Origin: Labia minor
Taxonomy: Eukaryota; Arthropoda; Insecta; Dermaptera; Spongiphoridae
Assembly (NCBI GenBank): GCA_963082975.1
Contig: OY720344.1
Coordinates: 66,058,546 to 66,122,545 of the forward strand
Direction of reading: 5' to 3'
Length of the DNA: 64,000 nt
Part shown: positions 11,120 through 23,519 of the stretch, piece after piece
Numbering within the stretch: the stretch's first letter is position 1
Layout of the letters: each line of letters begins with the position of its first letter
Made by a program: the position numbers and the translations under genes
The notes under the pieces: model-generated
What the model was told of the DNA's origin: nothing
What the model saw: the letters and a program-made list of their open reading frames with translations, nothing else
The model's database searches: none

Positions 11120-12636
11120 CAGTGGTGAGTAACCATTTTTATCAAAGGGTCAAAAGAAACTTCGACATTGCGGCAGACAAAAAAAGCAACTTTATAAATT
11201 ACTAGCTGCTCAGAGCTCCTTCGTCGCTCTTCACATCTAGACGGGGGCTCCGCCCCCTGTACCCCCCCGAGTGTCCCTATTCTGAGCTATAACCATCTAA
11301 CTCCTAACCTGTCCCATCTCTCTCACTTTCCTTCCTACATTGTCCACCCTGTTCCCAATTGGTCTTCCACACAGACGTTTTCCAATCGAACTCCCCACCA
11401 ATATATTTTTCCTCTCCCATTCTAGCCATGTGCCCTGCCGATCCCAGCCTTCTCTATTTTATGACCTATATCTAGAGATGCATAGAGGTCATGCAATTCC
11501 TTGTTATGCAGTCTCCGCCATTCCCCGGTGTCCTCATCTTTCTTTGGTCCATAAATGCTGGGAAGAATCCTATTCTCAAATACTCTGAATCTATTCTCAT
11601 CTCCCAGGGTTATAGACCATGCCTCCCACCCATATAATACAATTAATAATTTAATAATTTTGATCCCCTTTGATAATAATTTCCAGATTGCAACCTCGAT
11701 TTAAATTCTTTGCAAATATTATTCTCTCTGATACTAATTATTTTGTCTTATCACTATTAATTTCAAACCCCATCAATTTTCCTGCCTCGATTAATTTTTT
11801 TATGCTACTTTAAATGTTATTAATTTATTTAAAAAAAAATCAAAGTAAACAAAATAAAAATAAAATATAAAATTAGCATAACACTAAACTACAATAAAAA
11901 TAATATTATAAAATATATTATATATTAAAATCTTACGTGAAAATCCAATTATGAGATCAAATTTTCTTAATTAAAATAATTTACTCACATAATCTTAAAG
12001 ATTAATAGTATTAAATTATAGCCGTAATGTGAATGTTTTCAAAGTTTAAAAGGCCAATAAGATCAATTGAGATATTGTAAATATCAATAGATATATAAAA
12101 AGATTTTTATCTGCACATTGCTCAGAATTTAAATTACCGCCAAATTATGTATGGTAACTAAACTATTTTTCATTAATTATTCTTTATAATTTTTTTAAAA
12201 TTTTTCTAATTCAAAAATCGAAAATCGGGCTTCGAGGTCTGGTGGCCAGCCCCTTTGTGCTTCCGTCTAAAAAATTCCAGGTCCCTGCGTGCGATAGATT
12301 TGCCTGGAGAGCTCGGTCAGACAGACAGACACACACATTACACTTGCTTTTATTATTATAGATCATGCATAACAGACTATATCAAATGCTTGATTAAGCA
12401 AGTGTAATGTGTCTATCACTTGCTTTTATTATTATAGATTAAACCTTAAATATTTAATGAACAATTCACATAATCCGTGTCTCTTTCAAGGTCTCAAAAA
12501 AATGCTTCCTTGTTGTAGCGATTATTATAATAAATATTTAACCTACCAGTGATCAAGTGGCTCGCAAAAAGTTTAGGATACCAATTTAATGATATTGTAG
12601 TATTATGCTTGGCGGACCGCGGGTTGGTCACCCCTG
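11120..12636. mobile_element. hAT-type MITE split by a nested Helitron
   Basis: Left end CAGTGGTGAGTAACC and right end GGTTGGTCACCCCTG are imperfect inverted repeats. The flanks are CTCTAGAT on the left and CTCTAAAG at 12,637-12,644, a 6-of-8 match compatible with an aged 8-bp duplication. The Helitron at 11,202-12,362 lies inside. The left flank was also used as the target of the 10,817-11,111 MITE. Confidence 0.6.
11202..12362 (-). mobile_element. Non-autonomous Helitron carrying an RTE-like LINE fragment
   Basis: On the minus strand it starts TCTATAATAATAAAAGCAAG at 12,362 and ends in a GC-rich hairpin followed by CTAG at 11,202, between A and T. From about 11,290 to 11,800 it contains, in the same orientation, a decayed LINE 3' coding end. 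The encoded peptide resembles YGWEAWSMTLGDE and WAGHVARM of the copies at 24.1 and 27.5 kb. A second, similar 5' end lies at 12,395-12,440. Confidence 0.65.
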
Positions 12637-12644
12637 CTCTAAAG

Positions 12645-15229
12645 ATTGATTCAATCAATCGGCTTGCTTCACGTTGGCAAAACTTTCAGGTGGAGTTTAT
12701 TCGACTAATTTGAAGTTTATCTTCTAAATTTTTGAAAAAAATTTCCTTCGACTGTAATATTTTCATTTATGTATTAAAATTGATTTATTATAATTTGTAT
12801 TTTATTTTTTATTATTTTTAGATAATGCCAAAACAAACAAAGGCCTTGACTTTTCGAGATGTAGAAGTGAAACGTGACGTCATATTCAGCCCTCATGTCT
12901 CCTAGTTTGCCCTATGGTAATTCTATTAGGAACGCTACAAGCTGTAAATAATAAACAACATAATCCAACGACAGTTAGAAGTGATACGGTGAAAGTTCTT
13001 CGAGTGGCATTTGAGACAAACAACAAATAGAAATGAATAAATAAATTAGTGGAGAGAGTTAAAATGAAATAAAATTGGGGTTGGTGGATGATGAAATATG
13101 AAAATAAAATAATAAGATCAGATATACCATATACTCATATATAATATATAAATCGTGTATATGAAGGTAAATAAAAAAATAAGTAAAATATTATATAATT
13201 TTAAGAACAAATAATAAAATTGTAATTAATGGTATCAATTGTATAATTGGATAAATGTATATTATGTTATGTACTTAAATTTGAATTTGTAATTTACCCT
13301 TCTCTAAAGGGCAAATTTATTTAAAATGATATATATGATGACTGATTGATATTCATTCATAATTAAGTCATCAATATTAATTAATTATCCATTATTAATA
13401 GTATATTGTATAATGCCTTGGGTTACAAAATTGAAAATTTTACAATTCAATTATTTTTGAAAATTTATTTGAAAATCTATTTAAGCAAATAATAATTTCC
13501 GATTATTAAGTTATCTTTATAAATATCAAACACATTTTGTTTTTTATTTATTTTTTGATTGATTTTATATATTATTATTTCTATAATATAGAACAGTAAA
13601 TTAAATATGTAATATATACCTAACTATTCGAGAATAAAAAATTTTAAAAAAATTGTATTAATATAAATATCACTAATTAATTATCGTTCAATCTTTGAAT
13701 AAATAAATTAATTGAATTAATAAAAATAAATCTTATCTTATCTTATTATACTAGTAAAAATTGTAAATATATATATTTGTATATTTTTGAGATACTAAAT
13801 CCCTCTAAGGATTTTTTTTTGAAATTCACACCATAGATAATATTTATATAGAAAAGTCGATCTGTATTGGTTTCATTCTCGAGGAAAATCAACTTTATTA
13901 GTATTTTCTTAACTTAAAATGGTAAATCCAAATGAAGTCATCAATAAATCCATCCATATTTGCCTCTTGTCATTCTTTTTAATTGATATTGTATAAATAT
14001 TTATTTTATATTTAAAATATTTTAAAATTTTTATTTCATTTCGAAATAAAATTAAAAATATTTATTTTAATAATATTTTAGAATCAAATTACGAAATATA
14101 TTTAATAACCTCTCATTAAAAAAATCTAAAATTTATCTTATTTGTCTTGCAAACATTGTAAGTATAAATTATCTTTCTGTGTTTCTATCTTGAAAACATT
14201 ATACATATTATTTATGATATTTTAAAAAAAATTTGTGTCTGTAATTAATATTCATTTAAAAGAGCGATCGGAGAACTTTTTTAATCATTACCCCAAAATA
14301 TTTTTGTGTAAGTTGATATTACCCCATGGTGAAGAGAAAAAAAAACGAAATCTCCTCTTTTTAGCATCTTACCTATTATAGCCCCCATGATAATTTTGAA
14401 AAGAAAACAATAACTAAAAATTTAATTTGTAAAAATACTAACAGAAAATAGCAAATTAAAAATATATACTTTTTACTCACAAAAGTTTCATTTTTACCTC
14501 ATTTGGGGTAATTTACCCCGGTTCCCCGACCGCTGATTTAAAATGATATTTAAAGAATATCTTATTCAAAATAAATTGTTGAATAAATATAATCTAATAA
14601 TATTAAATAGAAATAGAAAAGCATAATTGATAGCTGAAATGTCAGTTTTATCTCTAAATAAATAATTTTTTAATTCCCAATATTCTAAATAAATATAAAT
14701 TTAAAAAACCTGCCAAGTCCTCTGTTTTTCTTTAGTTCTTCTTGGGGCGATAAACAGTGTTTCAAAAATAAGCATTGGTTTCTATAAATCATAAGTTAAT
14801 ATTTAATAATAGTTATTAGAACGTTTAGAAGATTTTCGCTAACGAGCAGGGCATCTTTACTAAAACAAGCGAAGTGCTTTTAGTTCAGCAGTATTAGGAC
14901 ATTTAACGTTCATAGTTTTTAAGATTTTTTTTGATTTGTGTTCCTTTAAAATATTTGAAATTTTTTCATTTTTTTTTAATTATTAGTTAATATTTATTTT
15001 ATTAATTAGTTATTATACTTTTTAATTATTTTTTTTTATCTAAAATATTTGAAATTTTTTAATCTGTTTTGTCGTTTAATTTTTTATTAATTCTTATAAA
15101 TTTTTATTATTTAATTTTATGTTTTTTTTAATCTTTTTTCGTGTTTATTTTTTATTAAATTACTCATTTATATTTATTTATTCACTGTTCTTTTATTAAT
15201 TAATTTTTAGATAGTTTTATAACTTTTTA
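12645..15229. other. AT-rich DNA without recognised genes
   Basis: Mostly A/T. Near 13,730-13,930 sequence resembles the inverted-repeat element in the UBASH3 intron (34,985-36,672). ATTACCCCAAAATA at 14,289 and TTTGGGGTAATTTACCCC near 14,502 are inverted and may be MITE ends, but no clear target duplication was found. Confidence 0.35.
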
Positions 15230-15420
15230 TATTTTTTCACTAAAATATTATTTATTATTATTGAAGACCCCAAGTCCAATCATTTTAGTCAGATTGATGC
15301 AATGATGTAACAATTTAATAATTATAATAAATAATTAAAGAATTGTATATCAATACTTTTTAAAGGGTCGAGCGATAGCTCGGTGTTCCAGGTACTTTAT
15401 ATTAAAGAAATTGGTTTAAC
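15230..15420 (-). repeat. Dispersed repeat with GAGCGATAGCTC hairpin
   Basis: GACCCCAAGTCCAAT, GATTGATGCAATGATG, TGTATATCAATACTTTTTAA and GGGTCGAGCGATAGCTCGG recur, inverted, at 34,215-34,385. Partial copies are at 35,085-35,160 and 35,285-35,355. The family is non-coding and of unknown class. Confidence 0.6.
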
Positions 15421-16589
15421 TTTTTTATCAATTAAGATAAGTATATAAAATGACAAGAAAAGTTATTTTTAAGATGATCTAGTAGTTTCTAAATTGTCAA
15501 TTAAATTTTATTGCAAGAGTAGTAAATTATATCAATCGTAAATTTGGTGTAAGATATTAAAAGGACCAACATTCTCTTGGTGAAATTTAGGGATTAGTGT
15601 TAGGGGAAAACCCTCGCCCCACGTTTGATGAGTACCAGTGTCCGATCAGCATTTTAATAACAGGTAGCCTTTAATTAAATTTTAAATATTAAAAGAAATA
15701 AAAAGAACATATTTTTTGGTAATAGACATAGTTGGATAGGATATTTAATGATTATTTTAACTGAATAAAATACAAATATACATATATTTATTAAAAAGAT
15801 ATTTGTGGAACAAAATATTTGAGTTCATCTGAAATAATCAATTGTTTTGGAAGTAATTTTTGATTTCGGTAAAATAATTTTTCAAGTTGTTTTTAAAGAT
15901 AACAATAAATAATTTAAATGTATCTATTAATGCAATAAAAATTGTTCTTATAAAAACCATTGTTAACAACGCATCACACACACAAAATAGGGTAAGGTTG
16001 CTCAAGTCGTACCAGTGCGTAATTCATACCACTTGAATTTTCGACGAACTGTGCAGACAACCGCTCATACAACAAAATGGAATATATGTATATGAGTCAA
16101 CCACATGTTTTAAGTGTTATTTTATTTTATTAAAAGTGGTTTGTTATAAATTTTCTCATTAAGTAAGTTTATTTTATTTTTCTTACAATTTTCTGTATGT
16201 ATCCACTTGATACATCAAATAACGGCTTGTAAGGCATAAATAATTAAAGAAAACCTTTGTTCCTGAAAAATCGAAAGTGGAATGAAATGGAATGGGATGA
16301 ATCCTTAATATCTATTAATTTTGCTTGAAGGGCTAAAAAGAGGGATTAATAAAAATACGATAGATACCTCTTCACTTCTATCGCACCTTGAAAAGTGGGT
16401 GGACTGTATAAAAAGGTCTTTTTAAGATATTAAAGATTCGGGATAGATAAAAGAGCTAAATAAAAACTGTAATCAAACTTTAACGATATTTTAATAACAA
16501 ATTTATTTAAATGTAAAAAGATTAATTATATTTAGAAGAATCTAAATATATATATAACAACTTAAAACTAAAATTTAATATAGTTCAAA

Positions 16590-16985
16590 GGTGGGAATAA
16601 GTGCACTTATCTGTTTGACTTCGGGGATTGGGAAAGGGAATTCGCCGACTCGCGTGTCTTGGATGATCGCCCTGCTGCAGATTGGTTGCCAATATCAATT
16701 GGCTTTGGAATCCCTTCGAGTTTCTAACGGAATAACTGGACCCCAACGGATCCAACGTGGCAGAAATGGTCCCCCTCAGGAACTCGGGAGCACAGGGCCG
16801 GCAGCTGAAGTCTCTGTAGCAGCGTCGACGATCCCAAATTGCCCCGCGTTCAAGTTGTAAATTTGAACGAGCCAAATGCGAGCGATACTGGCCGACCAAG
16901 GCATCGGTGGGCAGGCAAAAGACAACAAGGCAGGCAGAACAACCACAAGGCCCTTCAGAGCGCTCGGTCCGCTTTTTTATGGATA
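16590..16985. other. GC-rich non-transposase segment inside the pogo element
   Basis: About 400 bp of balanced base composition in otherwise very AT-rich DNA. Open frames run on both strands (16,591-16,860 plus; 16,585-16,899 minus) but neither product is recognisable. It starts near AAGGTGGGAATAAGTGC and ends before a TTTTTTATGGATATATG stretch. It may be captured host exon or promoter DNA, a nested element, or the element's own 5' region; I cannot say which. Confidence 0.5.
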
Positions 16986-17519
16986 TATGTAAGGGTGGGA
17001 AATGTCATTCATTAGGGGTGGAAAGGGAGGGAGGTGGTCAAACTTATGAATTTATTACAATAAAAATAAATATTTAAAATTATAAATGAAATTAACTTAA
17101 AATTCTCGATATAAATTCCATAATTACTTAACATTCAACATTTATAATTACTTAATTTAATTAATATATAAACATAGTCGGAGGGCGGTAATTCAAATTA
17201 ATTTGAATTTAGGTTCCATGCGGAACCACTGTATATTTTTGGAAGTTAATATTACAAGTTAATTATTCCTAAAATTATTTTACTTCTTAAATATAAATTC
17301 AGAAGAACATATATAATGGTTTGGCCGAAACGAGATTGTATTGATTTTATTCAATGTTTGCTAATGCTTATATTTAATGCTAAATTGTACTGTGTCTTAA
17401 GTCGTACCCATATGAGATTCCTAAATCTTACTGGTATAAATTAAGAAATTAATTATTTTTTATCCTGTTTCAACTGAATTTGCTTTAATTTTTTATTTTT
17501 TAGCCATAATTATGTCACA

Positions 17520-18260
17520 ACAGTCAAAACGTATTTTTGCGACTATGGTATTATCTTTCCTGCTCATACAACCCACCGTCTCCAACCTTTAGACAGATCG
17601 TTTATCAAATCTCCAATTATAACGAAGTTTCATCTTCTTGGTTAAGAACAAATCCCGGAAACACAATTAAACAAACTACTGTGTCAGAACTTTTGGGAAT
17701 TGCCTACTCAAAATCAGTGCGGATGGATATTGCTTTGAATGGTTTTAAACTACTGGTATTTGGCCATGTAACAGGCATGCATTGATGATGTTTTTTGTGC
17801 TTCTACACCTGTAATTGAAAACTCTTTACGAACTCCCCCGTTTTGACTTCAATAATCAAGAAGAACTTTCTGCAGTGGCTACACAGAAAAATAAAGAAAT
17901 TCTTGAAAAAGAAACGGAAGCGTCTATAAATCAAATAAAAATTCATTTAAATAATTTAGCTCCTATCCCACTCATAAAATGAAACAGTCGATGCTCTACC
18001 TCGCCAATCGAAATAACTTCAACACGGAATAAAGCAAATGTAAGAAATGCAACAAATAAAAGAAATGCAAAAATTAATAAAAAGGAATTGGCATTAAAAA
18101 CTAAAAAGAAGAAATGTAATTGGTTTTGTTTTATTTGCGAAGAAGATTGAGAGAGGAAAGCATGATTATAGTTGCTTGAAATGCAAATTATGGGCTCACG
18201 ATTGCGCTGGAGTTGATAAAAGGACAAAAAAATATATAAGTGATGTTTGCAATACCTGAA
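17520..18260 (+). pseudogene. pogo-like transposase C-terminus with zinc-finger tail, broken
   Basis: The 17,537-17,785 region reads RQIVYQISNYNEVSSSWLRT, then NPGNTIKQTTVSELLGIAYS, then the ALNGFK block. A frameshift leads into TGIWPCNRHALDDVF. These are hallmarks of the C-terminal part of the pogo/Tigger (DDE_1, CENP-B-like) transposase. Around 18,115-18,255 a Cys/His-rich tail (FCFICEED, CLKCKLWAHDCAG, DVCNT) resembles the PHD-like finger found at the end of many insect pogo transposases. The DNA-binding part and the catalytic Asp residues are absent. Confidence 0.8.
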
Positions 18261-18584
18261 TTGTCTGATTGATTATGTATCTTGTAAACAGATTAAGAAA
18301 AATAATTTTTTATTAATTTTGTTGCTTAATTTAATCTTTAGGTCCGACTTAGGCTATAAGTGATACGACTTAGGAAACCGGTTTCTTTAGACGTACCGAT
18401 GTAAGTATTTTAAAATTTAGTTTATTTTACGTGAAAGCATATAAATTTTATATTTTCGCTATAATAAATAACTACAATATTAGTACATGTTGTGAACAAC
18501 ACATTTCATTTTTATTTATTTAATAAATCCTAGGTTTTATACGATTTTTTTATTAAGGGGTACGACTTGAGCAACCTTACCCTA

Positions 18585-20867
18585 GTTAATAAATATAAAT
18601 AACCTGAAATTAGAAATATTTTTATTAGAATGAATCTATTAAAGTTTAAAATGATTTAAAATATTAGATCAAAAGATATACATATTTATAAAATATGTCT
18701 CTTATATGACTAATTAAATAACCAAGTCAGATTTTGTTGTAAAAATTAAACTATTAACCAACCACTACTATTAAGGGAAATGAAAATGATAACCTTTAAA
18801 GGTAAAATGGTAGAATCGATCTAATTATTGTATGACAGTTTCCATGTAAGTAATAATAATAAACGTGGATTCAGCAATGAATGAACATGGACCTCCTAAA
18901 AGGGGCCTCCGGGGGCTAATGGGGATGGGAAGTACGTGGGCGATATTCGAAGGGCATTTTGCTCATGGGCTGGATCGATCCCAGTTCTCCAAAATGCCGT
19001 GGGTGGAAGCTACCCCTATCTGGGCTACCATATCTCGCACTGGAGTCAGAGATAGAAAATCCCTTTCCCTTTTAAATCACCCTAGGCAAGTTGACTCAAC
19101 CCTATTCGATTTCAAGATGACAACATCTATTCACTGGATTTCGAGGAAAACAAATACGAAGACAATAATTTAGTAAAGAAAAAGTTATTTTATTATGTTT
19201 TCATATTCTTTAAAAACATCTAATCAATGAATGAAAACGCAATTGGAACATCAAAATTTGGTTGTTGGTTCTTTAAATAAAGTCAATTACTTTTGAAGGA
19301 TTAGGAATTTAATTTATAGAAAATTTGAGAAAAACAACAAACAATAACCTTCTTAATGCATAATTTAAACTTTAGCAGTTTTTTATAATAAATATTAATG
19401 TGGAAATATTCCTTTGTAAAAGAAAAAAAAATATTCTTATCAATTTTTAGAATGAAGTGTAATGCAGTTTTTAAAGAAGCTATTCTTAAAGTCGCTTTTC
19501 TATTATTTATTATTTTATGTTTGATCAAATAAGTAATGTATTTTACTTGTTATTATTAAAGAAAAACTTTTAGTAGATTGTACTATATTTTAAAATTTGC
19601 ATTGATGTTTTTACAAAACATGTACAAATATAATTCATGTTTTAAATATTTTCTCATAATTAAATTGACTAACTTTTTGATTATCATTTATCGTCATTAA
19701 AGTTAAAACATTTCTGTTCACAAAATTGGTTGGTTTAAAGATTAATATATATAAATATAAACTTTGCAACATAAAGTAATCCATAATCAAATAATTGATG
19801 ATAGTGATGACACTTTAAGGTACGTATATAAATGAATTAATGCGAAATTACACAAACAATATATACTATACAATAAATGTTTACTTAAGTTATCAATCAA
19901 TTATCAGAATAAGAATTGTATATTTCTAAGATTAAGTTATTTATTACAAAAATATAACTAATATTAAAATGAGTTGAGAGTTCAAAATGGTACAAGATAA
20001 AAGAGACTGTTAGAATGTAATTAAGAGGATGGAGGAAGCTAAATAATTGACTGCGATGCAAAATAAGAGGTCTTATATTGTTAAATTGTCTATTTTTTAA
20101 ATTTTATTTTCTATAAAATAAGCTATAAAATCGTTTTTATATCTATTTAATAAGAATTTTACATTTATTTTTACTCCTTTTCTTTATATTTAATTACATT
20201 GTCTAAACAAAGATGGATTTTAGTTTAATAGAAAAGGGGATTTCATGAGAACATAAAGTACATAGCTTCTTTCTGATATCCTTTTCACACTATTTCAGAT
20301 TTTAAATGCGAATGAAATAAAGTGGAATAAATAAAATACAAACTAGTTTCATTTTCAAGGAGAGCCAAATAAAAAAAGTTCAATGATGGCATTTCTTCGG
20401 CACTAAGCATTTCAGCCTTATCGGGTCAATTTTCAGCTTGAGTTCTATTCGGAAAGAGATGAAAAGAAGAAAAAGATGTTGCTTTGGATTACAGACTTAG
20501 CTCTTACCATCTCTTTGAATCAATTTCAACATCTTTGGATTAATCAAAGTATGAATCTAGGATATCATAGCATTAAAATAGAATTAGGATATTCATTTGA
20601 AAATTGTTAAGACTCTGTTATTCAAAGAAAGTTAGTGAATCCAATCAAAACTTTAGAAAGAAAGAAAATTTTATAAAATCTAGAAAATGAAGCTTTTTAT
20701 TTGATTTGTAATAAAAGTTTAATTTAATCAAATAATATTAATCAGATCAGATCGCAACTTCTTTTTGTTTCGTTTATCACGTTATAACCATTTAATTGAT
20801 ATTAATTTTTATTCTACTGAAGCAGTTACAAAGATATATTCAATAATATTCCTAATAAATATAAAAT
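18585..20867. other. Gene-poor DNA with a second GC-rich island (18,860-19,110)
   Basis: The island is about 250 bp with a Gly/Pro-rich 102-codon frame that I do not recognise; it is more likely non-coding. The rest is AT-rich and featureless. Confidence 0.4.
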
Positions 20868-21068
20868 TAGGGTGACCATATTTCGAAAACACCAAACCGG
20901 GACAAACGGTTTACTTTTTTTTAGAACCAAATTGAAAAATTTAGAAAAAAAAAGTCGGAAATGTCCTAAATTCCTAAATGTTTAAAACTGAGACAATAGA
21001 CTGTGACGCCGGGACAGAGCACCTAAAAACGGGACGATCCCAGAAAACCGGGACGTTTGGTCACCATA
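20868..21068. mobile_element. hAT-like MITE (201 bp), TAGGGTGACCA family
   Basis: Inverted ends TAGGGTGACCA and TGGTCACCATA enclose a core of repeated CCGGGAC motifs. The flanks TATAAAAT and CATAAAAT match in 7 of 8 positions. A second copy lies at 25,229-25,399. Confidence 0.75.
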
Positions 21069-22326
21069 CATAAAATAGATAACAAAAGTATATAAACAAT
21101 GTATTATATTATAACTTCTTCATCAGTTAAAGTTTATATTAATTCCTAGCATACATTATTCGAAAATAGCTTGATAAGTTAATCATTTGAATTTTCCCAG
21201 TATTAAATTTAAATGCAGAATTATCATTGTCTACTACCATCAATTAATAGAGGAGTATATTGCCAAATTTTTCAACAAGCTGCGTCATTTAGTTTGTGAA
21301 AAAGAAATTAAAAAGTAAAAATTTAGATTTAACTCTATAAGACAAAAACTAAAAAGAGCACTTTATAATAAATGAATTCTTTTAGAAAACACAACACATC
21401 CATTTTATGATTATAAATTAGTTACAAGTATTAGAATATTCGGATACGTATAAACACACACACCAGAAATCTAGTCAATAGTTGAGTTCAAAGATTATAT
21501 TTTATTTTAATATAAAATACTAAAGAAAACTGATTTGTATAAACTCTATATACATGTTTCAACCTGTGAAAAACATTTCAATTTTATTAACTTCATTCTT
21601 TTTGACATAATTTTGTAAATTCAATTTTTCTGTTTAATAGACAATTCAACACAATCATATAATCGAACACCAAATGAGTTATTTCTAGAAACTATGGCAC
21701 ACAATAAATGTATAAATTATGTCATTACAGTTATTCAAATCTATTTCAAGTCCAATATAATAATATTTACTCATTGCATTTATAATTTCTCTAACACTTC
21801 TCTTTCACCATTCGCTTCAAATCTTTAAACATTTTATTTTTAAATTTTTTTTTTAAATTGGTTAAAATATAACAATGGAATATAATTTATATTATAATCA
21901 GTAAAATCTATATAATTTTTGTTTTATTATTATAATAAAATCTGATTTAGAAATTCATAAGCTTAGATATTATTTATTTATAAGTAAAATAACCATAACA
22001 CATGTATTTAAAAAAAGCTATAAGCTCTCTTCTATCTACTTAAAAGATTAAAAAAAGATTTGTTTTATTTATTGTTTTATTATTTTGGATAGTTTTTCAA
22101 AAAAGGTGGAATATTTCATAGATTTTAAATAATATTTAATAAATAGAAAACGATTTTAATAAATTATGAAAACTAAAATTAAACTTAAAATATATAAAAC
22201 TTAATAAGAACAATATTTAATTAAACAATCCATTAAGTTTCAATTTTATTGATATATTTAATATTTATAATTTATAAGCTGTCTTCTTCTCAGGCTTATG
22301 ATAATACCAAATGCGCATAAAGTTAA
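21069..22326. other. AT-rich DNA, nothing recognised
   Basis: No gene, RNA gene or repeat terminus seen. Confidence 0.4.
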
Positions 22327-22670
22327 TCTATATATATAAAAAAAGGTTTTTGTCTGCACATTGCTCAGAATTTAAAAATTTTTGCATATCTTCGCGTTTC
22401 ATGACCTCTAGAATCCAAAAGTGACTTTAGAATTTTTCATGACTGTCTGTCTGTCTGTCGGTCTGTCCGGAAAATTACTATTTTATAGACTCAGAATTGG
22501 CTGAACCGATTTCTATGAAATTACATCACAATATTCTTATATACCCCTAGAGTAACATAGGCTATAAATTGTATCTATATCTAAACAATAACCGCAGAAA
22601 TTAATTTTTTAAAGTTTATATAATTCTCCGTGTTGTTCATTCAAGAGCCTGGCGTGGCCCACTGGGTCAG
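22327..22670 (+). mobile_element. Helitron-like 5' end fragment
   Basis: Starts TCTATATATATAAAAAAAGG after an A, followed by a (TCTG)n stretch and TTTTATAGACTCAGAATTGG, the layout of the other Helitron 5' ends here. Part of it (CTGCACATTGCTCAGAATTT) also occurs near 12,113. No matching 3' hairpin-CTAG was found downstream. Confidence 0.4.
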
Positions 22671-23519
22671 TGGCGGAAACATTTTAAACAATGAATTATC
22701 ATAGCCATTCCCAATCAAAGAATTATTATAATATTTCACTTTGTATTTTAAAAATTCTAATATTTAAATATCAATTCAATTAAATCATTTATTCTAAAAG
22801 TTCCCATTTTAATTAATTTAATAAAATATTTAGATCATATTTATATTAACTTAATTTTTATTTATTCTTTCTATATATTTGAATATTTCTTCTTTTCTAT
22901 TTGAAAGTGAAAGGTTAAAAAATCTCGCTAAGAACATTCAATATTTATATACACAAATTATTCAGAGTATTGGCAAAGCGGATCACTCACAATCAGTGTA
23001 AATTGAAATTTATATAAATTACCAAAGTGAAAATTTTTATTTGTTTAAATTTTATTACAATGAATCAAAAAAATTAAATATATAGATCACATGATTAATA
23101 AAAGCAAGAAACTTGAGAGAATATAACTGTTGGACGGAGGTCGGACATGACAGAAACTGTAAGCGAAATCTTCATATTGCGACTAATAATTTTCAAATCC
23201 CCTAGCACCACAGAATTAGATAAGTTTCTTTTAAGGGAGGAAAATAACTATGATCTAAAAAAATTAATAAAAAAACAAATAAATCAATTAATTTAAATTA
23301 ATACTATTTATGAATGTATATATTGGTAATTTATCTATAGCTTTATGCCGTTAATTTTTATAAATTGTCTCAAGTCTCTATTTTTACATTTTCTCAAGTT
23401 TCATTATAATTAAAAATATTCAATAATAATCTAGCAATGAAAATAAAATATCAAAATGTAATGATCAAGAAATATTATACTCTATTTCACTATTATAACA
23501 TAGAAAATACTTAAGAACC
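22671..23519. other. AT-rich DNA, nothing recognised
   Basis: No supported gene or repeat. Confidence 0.35.

Larger units (their letters stand above)
15990..18582 (+). mobile_element. pogo/Tigger-like DNA transposon with perfect 24-bp TIRs
   Basis: The left end GGGTAAGGTTGCTCAAGTCG (15,990-16,013) is a perfect inverted repeat of 18,559-18,582. TA flanks both ends (15,988-15,989 and 18,583-18,584), the Tc1/mariner-superfamily target duplication. Only the C-terminal part of a DDE transposase remains, at 17,540-18,260. The 1.4 kb between the left end and the transposase remnant does not look like transposase and includes a GC-rich island at 16,590-16,985. Confidence 0.9.

Noticed and set aside
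16585..16899. Minus-strand 104-codon frame as a captured gene
   Set aside because: Arg/Ser-rich with no known motif, and an equally long frame exists on the other strand; coding status cannot be supported.
18865..19173. 102-codon frame as a gene
   Set aside because: Gly/Pro-rich and unrecognised, no splice context; kept only as a GC-rich island.
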